64,000 bases of DNA from Branchiostoma floridae. Lineage: Eukaryota; Chordata; Leptocardii; Amphioxiformes; Branchiostomatidae. The DNA is taken from assembly GCF_000003815.2 (NCBI RefSeq), contig NC_049981.1, positions 2,622,498 to 2,686,497 on the forward strand, in the 5' to 3' direction. A program made the translations under genes and the position numbers. Below are positions 10,908-22,282 of the stretch, piece after piece (positions within the stretch are counted from its first letter, which is position 1; each line of letters starts with the position of its first letter). The notes below the pieces were generated by a model. That model did no database searches. It was not told the origin of the DNA and saw only the letters and a list, made by a program, of their open reading frames with translations.

Positions 10908-13900
10908 ATGAATCGTGATCAAGTGATTAACTTTGCTCCAGGGCCAGCCAAGCTTCCTCAGGAGGTAAGTTGACGATATGATACTTATATAAATGTCTTG
11001 ATGATAAAAACGTAAACGTTAGATCGCAAACGTGTACGCGCGATTTTGGTTGTATCCATTCAGCCAAACCGCCCGAGGCTTAATTCTAAGGCGTTTGTCG
11101 ATGTGGAATGACATCAGGTGAGAGTGTTGCATCATACACTATTTTTCTGTGACGTTTGTAAGGATTTTGAGTCTTAAACATAAGTCTAATCGGCGTGGAC
11201 ACGTCGCGGAAAGGCTGCTGAGTCTTCAGCCGGCTATTCTTGTCTCGTCTGAATGGGATTTTCCACAGCCGTGGTGGGATTTTCCATTCACGCTACAGCA
11301 TGTTTACATTAGCCGCATGGGGGCGCTGCCGCACCTGGTCATGAACATCTGGGAGACACACTGACACTTGTCATTCAACTTTTTCACGCTTGGGAAATAA
11401 ATTATGGATCGACAATCAGACCAATGTGGCAAACACAAGACTGTCAATCATGATTAGCAGTTCAACCAATGATAACATGGAAATTATAGAAAATAGATGT
11501 TCTTTTGCTTCTCAAAACTGATGCATTTTTTCTGTGCCTATCACTACTTATGATATTTATTATTTGATCTTATATTTATATTTCTTAGATAAGTGTGGTT
11601 TGGGAGAAAAAGTGAATGGGAGCTGATTCTATAAATAACTTTTGCTTGTTTTCCTCAGTGACCTAGTTTTCGTTCTGTCATGAATGCAGTGTAAAAATGC
11701 TGCACCTGCAACTGCAATACAAATTCAATGTCCACTGTACTATTCCTATACATACAATTTATCTAATTTTAACATTCTGTCTTTATAGGTATTGGAACAG
11801 GCCCAGAAGGATATGCTGAGCTACAACAACCTGGGGATATCCGTCATGGGTAAGTTGTGTACTTTGGGGTAGTGCCAAACAGCAGTACAGCACTCCAGCA
11901 ACCGGATATGATTTTGGAATGGTCAGATGGTTCAGGTAGCATCAACTTCAGAGTCCTCCCCAAAGGATGGAATAACGGAGGCCCTCCACTATACTCCTAG
12001 CCAGCTCCACTATACTACTTTTCAAATTTAGTGGGTTTCTTCCCTATTTTCTTGGTTAGTTTTGCTAAAATTGATGAAAATTCACAGATTTTGTGTCAAG
12101 TGGCATCATTTTTCCAGTTGGCATTGTCTGCAAAAACTTGTGAATGGGCAATGATCAAATCAATAGTCGTTTTGACACTTCACAACAAAGGAATCACAAC
12201 AAAGGAATCACAACAATATATTATACTTGTAGTTTTTGACACCCTCTGTCATTGCATTTTTTAATGAACCCATTTTCATGAAAGCGCATCATGTTGGTTC
12301 GAGTTATTTTTGCCAGCCCCTCCACTATACTAAAAGATTCTGCGGAGAACCCTGAACTCCGCAATGTAGGAGGGGCCTGAAAAGCGCGATGAAATCAGGC
12401 TAGCATCAACTATCTTTCGTCAGCGACACTGAAGAGATCTGGAAGAAACTTATACCCTAACTATGAATTGATATGCAAAGAAAATGAGGACTAGAGAATC
12501 CTGCCTTGTGTGATTGATACGATAGACAATTCATGTATTCCTGAGTGTCAAATAATTCTTTGTTGGGTCAAGTTGAATTTATTATATGGCCATATTAAAC
12601 ATCTGCGTATGCATCAATTTGTTCATAATTTTTTTATGCCAACATGATATTTCTACATGCTAATTAATTAATTTGTGTTTCCTGTTGCAGAAATGAGCCA
12701 TCGGTCCTCAGATTTCAGCAAGATCATCAACAACGCAGAGAATCTGCTGAGAGAGCTACTGTAAGTTTTGCTTCAAAATTACGTGAATTTTGTCCAATGC
12801 AAGTACAAATGTAGAGCAGAAATGTTGTTAGACTAGAGTTCCAGGGCCTCATATACAGACGGATGATAGACCTCAAGAGATATTGTTGGCGGTTCTTCCA
12901 CAACCAGATTCCATGGTAGTGCACAGCGAAAGGATTTTAGAAACTTTTCCATCCCTGGTCTGTTGTAGAACTCCACTGGGTAGTATTGGTTTATTGGATA
13001 TTGGTATTTTCTTTTACACAACCAATTGTTCTCACCTGCTGATGTTTCGATGCCTATCAGACACCTTCCTATCTGGAGCTCTACTTCTCTCCATTATATG
13101 ATGTAGGTGGCGCTTTTGTGGCAAAAACACAGTCCCAAATGTGGCTAAATTTCTATCCCCCCTGCTATATCCTATGATCCACCAACCTGATGAAATTATT
13201 TTTGGAGTATTGGTTCATACTTCCCCACAGTGAATATAGGATTGTTCTTCAGGTTCATTGCTGACCTCATCTGACCAGTACCTCTTCTGTTTCCTTCCAG
13301 CCAAATCCCAGATAACTACAAGGTGCTGTATCTACAAGGTGGCGGAACCGGACAGTTCAGCGCTGTCCCACTCAACTTTCTGAACTTGAAGGAAGGTCAC
13401 ACAGCTGACTACATTGTCACCGGCGCCTGGTCAGCCAAGGCTGCCAAGGAGGTCAGTACTGACAGTAAACTTGTTGGAATTGTTGGAAACAGGAAAGGTC
13501 CACTTGTAAACGGTTTGTATATCCGCCAGTTTAAAGCAATGCTGATAATGGGCGTCATTAAACATTACACAGTGGAACATTTGCATAGAATGAAGCAGTA
13601 GTACATGATATATAATAGTATTTGAACTTTGAGTACAGAGCTGTCTTTTTTCTTTTCTTCTCAGGCGGAAAAATATGGCAAGGTGAATGTTGTCTATCCC
13701 AAGCTGGACAAGTACACAAGTGAGTTTCAACACATTTATTTATTTGTTCATTTAAGGAAATAATTGTGATGTGTGTGTGATGGTCTTGTTCAAGATATAT
13801 AGTGCATTGAAATAACTAGCTTAAGTTTAAGTTGCCCATACATCAGAACAAGGGATCAGCCTCCTTGATCAGAAGATGCATCCAGCCTAATACTCTTCCT

Positions 13901-16900
13901 CTTAGCACAGAAAGAAGTTTTTTGTACTTTTGATACAAAACAGAAAAGTCCCGACTCCCCATTGCTGGTTGAAGCACAGAGTAAGGGCCCACATCACAGC
14001 ATACTGTAGTGATACCTCCAACTTTGAACCTCCAATGCAGTACCATAACGTGCCACAAGAAGGCCCATTATTGAACCTGACCTTCCTTTTCACAATATGA
14101 TGCAAATCATTGCGTACAGTCCCCTTTGCTTAGCTACATTGGTGAGAACCCTGGCCTCCTGGCTTAGTATGTCATTATGACTCTGTGTGTTGTTGAATGG
14201 TCAGTAGTTCGGGTACTGACTGTTGTTGTGTTACTTCCAGCCATCCCTGACCCCAGCACCTGGAACCTGAACCCTGAGGCCTCCTACGTGTACTACTGTG
14301 CCAACGAGACCATCCATGGTGTGGAGTTCCAGTTCGTACCCGAGACAAATGGTGTTCCCATAGTCGCAGACATGTCCTCCAACATCCTGACCAGACCTGT
14401 GGATATCTCCAAGGTCAGTGATACGCTGTGTTTGTTTCTGTTAGGGCCTAGATACCCGTCTGACCGATCTAATGGCATGAGCTTTGCAGTGTTTAATGGA
14501 AATCTGTTGTTACATTACAATATGCTTAACTTTCTTCTAGCACAAACGTATACAGGGATCAAATTTTCAAAGACCACAGTATTGATCCTAAGAAAGCTGA
14601 CAGTGAAAATTTGATCTGTGTATACATTTGTGTTTGAAGAAAGATTTCTACAAACACAGATGAGCTTCCATGATAATTTGAGAAAAATTGTCCCATGGAC
14701 AGAGTTCAACCCACTGAAAGGATATGTCCCACTTTTCACAACTTGAGGCAAATAATGACAAGAAAACAAGTAAAGCAAAGAAATTGAGACAAGAGCAAAG
14801 GGTCATTTCTACCATGTTTGTTTGGTCAAACTTGTACATTTGTACTGAAATGGTTTTCAGTATTTGACATTTACATGTTTTTGCAAATGACTCATGAGGT
14901 TCAGGTCTGGACCTTGGCCTGATATTCTGGACCTGAACCTGACCTGTATCTGAATTTACTGTACTGTTACCCACCCCTAACCATGTATTTATTTTTTATC
15001 GTTACCTTGCAGTTTGGACTGATCTATGCCGGAGCCCAGAAGAACATCGGCTGTGCTGGCGTCACGCTGGTTATTGTTCGGGAGGACCTGATTGGTCGTG
15101 CCATGAAGGAATGTCCGTCTGTGCTGGATTACAAGAACCAAGTTGGCATGAACTCCATGTTCAACACCCCTCCAACATGGAGGTAAGGAAAACAAATACA
15201 ACAGTACGCTGTATACCAGCATTACAGTACTGGTACAATCTTTGTTGATAGGTGTTGATGATCAATGAGACCTGAGAATAATTAGATTTTGAGCCCCCTA
15301 ATGATTTGTTATAATACTGCAGCTGAGCTTCCCATTTTGATATCTCATGTTTTGGACAAACTGGTCATGATTTTTCATTAGTGGATAGGTCTTTTAATGC
15401 TTAGCGTAGAGAAGAAGCAACATAATTTTTGGGCCCTCTTGCTGTTTTTGTTGGAACTGCAGGGGGCATTTTAGTTGCAAACTTTGAAAGAGGATAAGCC
15501 AGAAATGGATGAATGAAAATTGATGATTTTTGACCTGTATGCAACTTTCATACAGACCAATGTAACAGTTTGTCAATTATGATTAGGACATAATTTAAAT
15601 AATTAATATGAAAAACTCATATTTCAATTGTGCTAAATCACTGGAGCTTCATACTTAGTACACATGGAACTTGCTCTAAACTTCTTCTTTTTCCTGTCCC
15701 CAGTATCTACATCATGGGCCTGGTGTTCCAGTGGTTGAAGAACTTGGGCGGGGCCGCAGCTATGGAGGAACTCAATCGGAAAAAGTCTGAGTCTCTCTAC
15801 AGCACCATCGACTCCCTACCCGAGTTTTACTTGTAAGTTGTCCCATACCTTATATTGGTACCTGGTATATAGTTGTTCAAAGACAGGATATGGTGAAAGT
15901 GGAAGTTACAGACAGTGCTGCATATGTATAAACCGGACCAGAACCGTTAAAACGTTCAGGTTGAAAAATCTAACTGTTTGGGAGGAGCAGTTCTGGACTT
16001 GCCAAAAATTACCACACCCTTATTTTCTCCTTTTTGTTCAAAACCGTCTAGAGATCATGAAATTTGTACTGAAAAAAAGTTGCTTTTTATTATTGGCTCA
16101 ATTTTTCTGTGTTAACCCGTGCTTGATGCCATGACTGCAAAAAGTTACAAGTAGATCAAAATCTCATTAGTGGAAAAATCTTACTTGCCCGATCAGGCAT
16201 GTGGGGTATGACAGTCACATACTTTCACTTGCCCTAGACAACCTTGACTATTGTAGCTGATAAAGGTGTTGAAATGTGTGGATGATCACTGGTAGGTTTA
16301 TTTACGGAGATCTCCTTGTTTTTGCAGCTGTCCCGTAGACAAACCCGCCCGCAGCAGGATGAACGTGCCCTTCAGAATCGGCAGTCCCTCGGGAGACGAG
16401 ACACTGGAGAAGAGATTTCTGGAGGAGGCGCAGAAACGTGGATTCGTCTCCTTGAAAGGCCACAGGTGAGTGTTGTGATGTTAGATAGCTCTTACTCCTC
16501 TTAGTGAAAGGAAACTTCAGTCATGTTATGCATGATAGAGTAGTAAGTAGATAAAGGCCACAGCAAGTAAAGCTAGCCATGATGGAAGTTATAAAAGTGA
16601 AACTAGTTGGATAATTGCAATGGTGGCACCAATATGGAAGCCATAAGGGAAATTTCCAACTTGTTCACTGGTCTACCACGCTAGTGTCACTTAAAATACA
16701 CTTAGTGTATTTCTTGATTACAGGAATGAATGGCTGTGATACCATGTTTTTTGTCTCTTCTTACAATGTTTATGGTGTCTATTTTAAAAATTTAGCCATC
16801 TTGTTTGTTTACCCATCTTGTTTTTTTTCCATGAAATTTACATGCCGTGGTCTAAATGAGAACTAAATTAAAAATTGTAAAGCCTACTGTACTTTGCTGA

Positions 16901-17201
16901 ATATACTCCATAGTCAAGTTTTCACTTATTTTATGTATGTCTATAATACATACAGTTCAGGGCTCTCTCAGTGTTTTAAGTTCGCTCCATGCTGACAGAA
17001 TTTGATGATGTCAGGTGGTGAGGACTCGGACATTTTGAACGTGTTCAACTATGACCTAGATATCTTTGAATTAACCTAAGCTGATATTTGTGTTCCAGAT
17101 CGGTGGGAGGACTGCGTGCATCCCTGTACAACGCTGTCACAACTCAGGATGTGGACAAGCTGGTCTCATTTATGAAAGAATTCCACCAGACGAATCAATA
17201 A
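10908..17201 (+). CDS. PSAT1: Phosphoserine aminotransferase
   Basis: Ten exons join in phase with GT/AG borders: 10908-10964, 11789-11849, 12691-12760, 13301-13451, 13665-13719, 14241-14413, 15013-15182, 15704-15832, 16328-16465 and 17099-17201. The product is 368 aa (human 370). It converts 3-phosphohydroxypyruvate and glutamate to phosphoserine and 2-oxoglutarate in cytosolic serine synthesis; it is a PLP fold-type I class V aminotransferase. Visible blocks are [10 protein letters not shown] at the start, [48 protein letters not shown], the PLP-lysine motif YAGAQKN (Lys199 by my count) and the C-terminal [16 protein letters not shown]. All key blocks are intact and no frame break was seen. 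Start choice: first ATG after the TATA box and in register with the human start. Introns contain several small repeats but no other genes. Confidence 0.97.
13000..13207. mobile_element. Fold-back element, family C copy
   Basis: Sequence from TTACACAACCAATTGTTCTC through CACCAACCTGATGAAATTA corresponds to the element at 2633-2880. The internal CCCAAATGTGGCTAA also occurs in the copy at 59863-60003. It lies in PSAT1 intron 3. Confidence 0.6.
13900..14020. repeat. Diverged dispersed repeat, partner at about 29930-30020
   Basis: ACAAAACAGAAAAGTCCC followed by GGGCCCACATCACAGCATAC here resembles ACAAAACAACAGATC and GGGCCCAAATCACAGCGTAT near 29945-30012 in ELP1 intron 10. Both are intronic. The family is not identified. 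Confidence 0.5.
14538..14637. mobile_element. Short fold-back element in PSAT1 intron 6
   Basis: Arms containing AGCACAAACGTATACAGGGA and TCAAATTTTC are mirrored by GAAAATTTGATC and TGTGTATACATTTGTGTTTG about 35 nt further on. There is no coding potential. Confidence 0.6.
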
Positions 17202-17591
17202 TCGGGAAGAGGTCACAAAGAAACAGCCCCAAAGAAACAGCTACATTGTTCTAATACCATGATAAAACTTTGTTTCTCCTGTACATTGGTGAAGCCAGAA
17301 ATATGTCATTGTTACCAACAACAACCAAAATGTACCTGTGTTTCTAGCTGTAAAACTATCATATTTATAAAATCCTGTTATATAAACTATATTTTTGCTT
17401 CCTGGTTTGTATTGCCAACCCTAGAAAGAAGACAGATCTTTTGCATATGTGTTGGGATCTGAATGATGTAAAGACAGATCTGTATTGAACTCTGATTTGG
17501 TGGTTTTCAAGAAATGTAGAAGATGAGACGTGTATGTTGAAAAGAGAAGGAAAAAAGGAGAATGTCTTGAGGTCTGATATTATATGTTGTA

Positions 17592-17597
17592 AATAAA
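17592..17597 (+). terminator. PSAT1 polyadenylation signal
   Basis: AATAAA lies 391 bp after the PSAT1 stop codon and is followed by a T-rich tract at about 17630-17642. It is the first canonical signal after the gene and fits a 0.4 kb 3' UTR. Confidence 0.65.
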
Positions 17598-18031
17598 TAC
17601 TTTGTAAACTAGTACTTTCTTTGCTTGCAACTGTTTTTTTTTAAAACCTAAATTCAGGCTGAGGAGAGGAGTAGTAAGAAATAGATGTAAAGTTTAAAGA
17701 AAGAGAAACAGAATGTTTCACACCACTCCATGTGTGTGTGAGTGAAATATGAACATCTTGATTTGACAAATGGTATTGTTTCAGTCCGTAATGTGGCCAA
17801 ATCAGACCTTGGTTTGAACTGCTAACAGAAAATTGCCCAACAAATTTGTCTAGATTCCTGATTGTGACAATTTTGTGGGTCTTTCTTCTCACCTTCTTGG
17901 AGCTGAAAACTTAGACCAGGAGCTGAATACAAACAATGCTGATATTGTTGAATGTTGCAGTGTGGAAAGGTTGAAACTCTTTGAAAAGAATACTGAACTT
18001 TATTTTTCTGGTGTCATGTGAAGGCAGAGAG

Positions 18032-18094
18032 ACTTGTACTTATTCTACTTGTACTTATTTTACTTGTACTTATTCTACTTGTACTTATTCTACT
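18032..18094. repeat. 15-bp tandem repeat, about four copies
   Basis: The unit ACTTGTACTTATTCT is repeated at 18032, 18047, 18062 and 18077 with one substitution. Confidence 0.9.
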
Positions 18095-19414
18095 CTGATA
18101 TTTGTCTTTATTACCTTGTGAAGAAAAAGATACTGCCAAAACTGTATATACATGCAAAGGATTGTATCTAAATGTGAATACAGTGTACCTTACTAATACT
18201 TAGCTCTGCAGAAAATATGTTGACTACAACTAGAAAGGCAACATTTTTCGCAAATACGTAGAAAGTTTTCCCTGTAGCCTTTTATCAAGCTACTCGCACA
18301 CAATATACCGTTAGGCTTGCCTTCTAGTATTATGTGGAAGTCCAAAAAGAAAAAGTCATATTCATATTAGAACAGCACAGCTAATATACAATTCTATATT
18401 TAGCTTTGACTGGTTCCTGACAAAAGAAGAAGAAATAAAAAGAACACACCAACAAAAACAATGTGTTCTTCCTATGTAAAATACACTACCTGGAAGCATG
18501 CAGAAAATGAAAGTCTATCCATTGACAAAAAGAATAGTTTTTTTGCATATCCAGACCTTTCTGTCCATGCCCAGGTTTTATTGTGCCAAGGGGTCTTCTC
18601 AATAATGTAATAAGTGAATGTTTTTGCCAGATAGAAATCATGATTTCTTCAGGCAGGTTTCTGCCATAGGACAGTGGTCACCTAGAACTTCGGCCATGTT
18701 GATGGGTTATTTTACAGAGGTTACATGTATTGTGGGTGGAGCCTACAGTTCGGGATCTGTATAGTATGTGGGTTAGTTTGTAGTGTACAGATCGTGGTCA
18801 ACCAGATATGTACTAATGTCATTGTGGACAGTTGGAAATAAATAAAACTGGTGACAACTCTATCTGTGATTGCTTGATTGGTTACTATTGTGTGGCATGG
18901 AAGAATGACAGCCAGAAGACCTTGAGAAAACATTTTGTCAGTTATGGTAAAACAAAGGGTCAGTAGGTAGGGATAATTTTAGATTTCAGCTAAAGTGATA
19001 TTTTTGTCAAATAAAACAAATGCATCACTGGTATTGCTATTTTCAACACAGTAATTACACATATGATATTATACAATGGACAAGAATACTGATAAACTGA
19101 ACAAAGAAGCACATTCTTATAGCTAGAATGTGTTCAAATCCTGACTTCTAACATTTTGGAGAAATACAGGAATTTGTCTCTTAATTTGACTAAATTATTT
19201 TTTATCACTTAGATTTCAGATCAAAGATCCTAAGTCCCCTACCAGCAGCCAACTAATAAAAGGCTGGGGTTGGTTTGGTAACCTGAAAGAACGTTTTTGC
19301 TATCTACACACCGAAAATCACAATGACATACACACACGTACATGCACATAATGTTACATAATTATACCCACACACACGCACAAACAAAGATACCAAAAAG
19401 ATAACCCTCTTCAA

Positions 19415-19597
19415 TCTCCAAGCAGATCTTACAATGGCATAAGATAGCACTAAACTGGCCAAGGAGTGTAGTCAGCCAAGAGGTTGCATTTGCCATGTAA
19501 GTTCTAGGCTGCCGTGGCTTCACTCCTCTGGCAGCTTTTGATACAGTAACAGTAACGTTACTATCTTTAATATGCTATCATAGGATCTGCTTGGAGA
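19415..19597. mobile_element. Fold-back element, TCTCCAAGCAG family
   Basis: TCTCCAAGCAGATCTTACAA at the left is mirrored by ATAGGATCTGCTTGGAGA at the right, with imperfect pairing inward. The internal sequence differs from the other family members, so they share only ends. Confidence 0.7.
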
Positions 19598-20156
19598 TTA
19601 ATCCCTCTTGGCAAATGTAATCTGATCAAATTTTTCCACTTAGATTTCATAATTTCATCATAATTTTTTTGTTGTACCGTGCATCAGTTTTGGGGTTCCC
19701 AGAGGCCACACAACCTTGATACAAGGATAGAATGTCCTTGCTTGATATAATCGAATCTGCCTAATAATGGGTGAGCCAAGGATCGCACCTCCCCATTTTT
19801 GAGTAAGCTAGTCTGATGACCTTTGCCCCATGGGTCATTGTTGCTTTCTCCATGTCTGGGAGAACTTGATACTCTTTCCTACAACTTTATCCGACTGGTA
19901 AGTACTGCCTTTGGTATTTCCACAATATAAACTTATCAGGAATATCTCATGGAGATAAAATCATATCTTTGGTGGTTGGTATGTTGCCAGATTTGGAAGA
20001 AAAGTAAGATGAAGCTTTTGATTGTGGGAGGGGGGTAGGACAGTTTGCTGGACACATGGGGAAATCGTGGCACGCAGCAAGTGGTAAGTCTGCTTATCAA
20101 CAATACTCATGTTCAAAACAACATCTGCGTGTCATTGAGCAAACACAAAAGCAAAA

Positions 20157-20966
20157 CTACCGAGGTCACGGGTAAATTTCTCATCACTCGGTATCCAGTG
20201 ATGAAGTCGCGTTGACACTGGCTTACCAGTGGGGAATATTTATCGTCACTAGTTTTCCAGTGATGAGGAAACTTCAGCTGGTAAACCAGTGACGACAAAT
20301 ATACAGTTTACTGAAGAAAAAGAATCATCGTTTCAGTTGAGGGGATTTCAAAGTTAGCACTTTAAGTTATACTAACGTTGCCTAGATGCAAGTCCTCACA
20401 CTCCCGGACCAAATCTAACAGTAACATGGCTATGGCGACATGTGAATTAGGGTGTTTTTATTGCACATCGAACTCAGCACTGGAATGTTCTAGTGCTATT
20501 AGAACGTGGTCACTGGAAGCCCAGTGCCAAAATAATTTCATCACTCGGTGTCCAGTGCCCAAGAGTCACCGATCACTGGAAAACCCAATGAGGAACCGGT
20601 GACCTCGATGGTTCCGCACTCAGTGCCCAGTGACGAATGACGTTCATCACTGGGCCCCGAGTGACGAACGGAGTTCGTCACTGGGTCCCGAGTGACGAGC
20701 GGAGTTCATCACTGGGTCCCGAGTGACGAGCGGAGTTCATCACTGGGTCCCGAGTGACGAGCAGAGTTCATCACTGGTAACCGAGTGACGAGTCAAGGTT
20801 CATCACTGGAATTCCAGTGCCGAGAGAGCTTCATCACTGGAACAAAGCAATTCATCACTGGGAAACCAGTGACGAACTTTCTTCGTCACTGGGCGTCCAG
20901 TGATGACGCCATTTTGAACATATTTTCGTCACTGGAAGCCCAGTGAGGAACCCGTGACCTGCGTAG
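20157..20966. repeat. Array of small palindromes and 31-bp tandem repeats inside a pair of inverted ends
   Basis: Outer inverted ends CTACCGAGGTCACGGGT (20157-20173) and ACCCGTGACCTGCGTAG (20950-20966) enclose many copies of TCATCACTGG and its near-complement CCAGTGATGA/CCAGTGACGAA. From 20642 to about 20905 they form a tandem array with a 31-bp unit of the type TTCATCACTGGGTCCCGAGT plus GACGAGCGGAG, about nine units that grow more divergent rightward. Each unit is itself an imperfect hairpin. No ORF is present. It may be an expanded DNA transposon derivative. Confidence 0.8.
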
Positions 20967-21891
20967 CCTTGCTTCAGCAAATACAAAATACTCAAAATTT
21001 TCCTGGCAAGTCCAGTTAGGGACAGAAATATTTGTAGTCCGAAGTTTGTATTAAATACCAAACTTTCGGTGTACTAATATTGTTACAGAGATCAGAATGC
21101 ATGTGTGGCATCAGGAATTCTAGGTAATACGTCAAAGGTAAAGGCCCTGAACAAAAACAAAACCAGGCAGTAAATGTCAGGATGTTGTTATGCAAATCAA
21201 AACAATGGTCGAAACAACTTAAATTAACAAGGACTGTTTTCTTTTTCAAGGACCTTTGAAAGTTTGACAATTATTACATGTCGCCGCACATGCATTCTGA
21301 TCTCTCACATGTGAAAGAGCTTATCATGCAGCAATATGGAACGTTATATTTATAACAATATTTTATGGTTAACATGGTTTTAACGTTAACTGGTTTTTAG
21401 TCATGCATAGACGAAAAATCCCCAAACACCGTCACTCTCATATATCATCACAACTTTTAAACAGTTTTCTGATTTTTTCAGACAGCTGACAATGGTGCAA
21501 TTTTTGCGGTATTGAACTCATTAATTTACGTCCAAAGTAAGAGGCCCCACCTTCAGACCTGGAATATTATCTTTCACTTTTTGTGCATATAACCTCCTTG
21601 TTAATACCTTTCTAGCGCTGTCGTCCCAAAACAGTCCTGGTGCTTATTTCCATAATTTACCTACATGTTAGAACCTTCTGCAAGGGTTAGCTAGCTTACA
21701 CATGTCTAAAGTATGTAATTTACTACAAAGGAATTATGACACTCTTGCATTAATTATGCAAATAAGAACAGGTCACAACATAAAACAAAATACACATATG
21801 GGTATCATAGGTCTAAATCTAACACTGTAATGATGTTAAAAATGTAAGACTCTTCTTGGTGATGTTAAAAATGTAGGACTGTAAGGGTTTA

Positions 21892-22218
21892 CAGGGCTCA
21901 AAATACCACCTTCATATACAGGTTAGTGCAGGTGAAATTGGAGCTGTGCAGGTATTTCTGGTGTCTCCCTGCACCTAACCTGCACTTGTCCATGTTCTGG
22001 GTTTTATACATAAATGTCATATGATGTAAGTGTAAGTGGATTGTTATATAGCTGCATTGCATGTTACTAGTAAGTACCCATAAAGTATAAAAGAAAAAAA
22101 GTAGCAATGGTTCCTGAACAAATATGATCAATACTTCCTAAATTCAGAGTGGTGCAGGTAATTTTCAATGTTACCTGCACCAGTGCAGGTATGCAGAAAA
22201 AAAGTATTTCGAGCCCTG
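21892..22218. mobile_element. hAT-like MITE, uninterrupted copy
   Basis: This is the inverse-oriented, uninterrupted counterpart of the element at 3529-4813, with ends CAGGGCTCAAAATACC and TATTTCGAGCCCTG. GGTTTA on both sides (left 21886-21891, right 22219-22224) may be a target duplication. Its right end lies 64 bp before the ELP1 start codon. Confidence 0.75.
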
Positions 22219-22245
22219 GGTTTAGCATGAAGAATAATAAACAAC

Positions 22246-22282
22246 ATTTGTGTATTTGTACAGAATTCCAGGCTGATCAAAT
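22246..22282 (+). promoter_or_regulatory. Splice acceptor and 5' untranslated part of the first ELP1 coding exon
   Basis: TTGTGTATTTGTACAG ends at 22263 and looks like a 3' splice site, leaving 19 nt of untranslated exon before the ATG. An upstream non-coding exon is therefore likely, as in the human gene, but it was not located. Confidence 0.45.

Larger units (their letters stand above)
17640..22260. other. Intergenic region between PSAT1 and ELP1
   Basis: No coding exons were recognised. Besides the repeats annotated separately it is AT-rich unique sequence. The ELP1 promoter and 5' untranslated exon probably lie in the right third, since the ELP1 start codon follows an apparent splice acceptor, but I could not identify them. 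Confidence 0.6.

Noticed and set aside
20642..20905. CRISPR-like array of regularly spaced repeats
   Set aside because: The spacing is a tandem 31-bp unit without distinct spacers, in a eukaryotic intergenic region; no cas genes are nearby.
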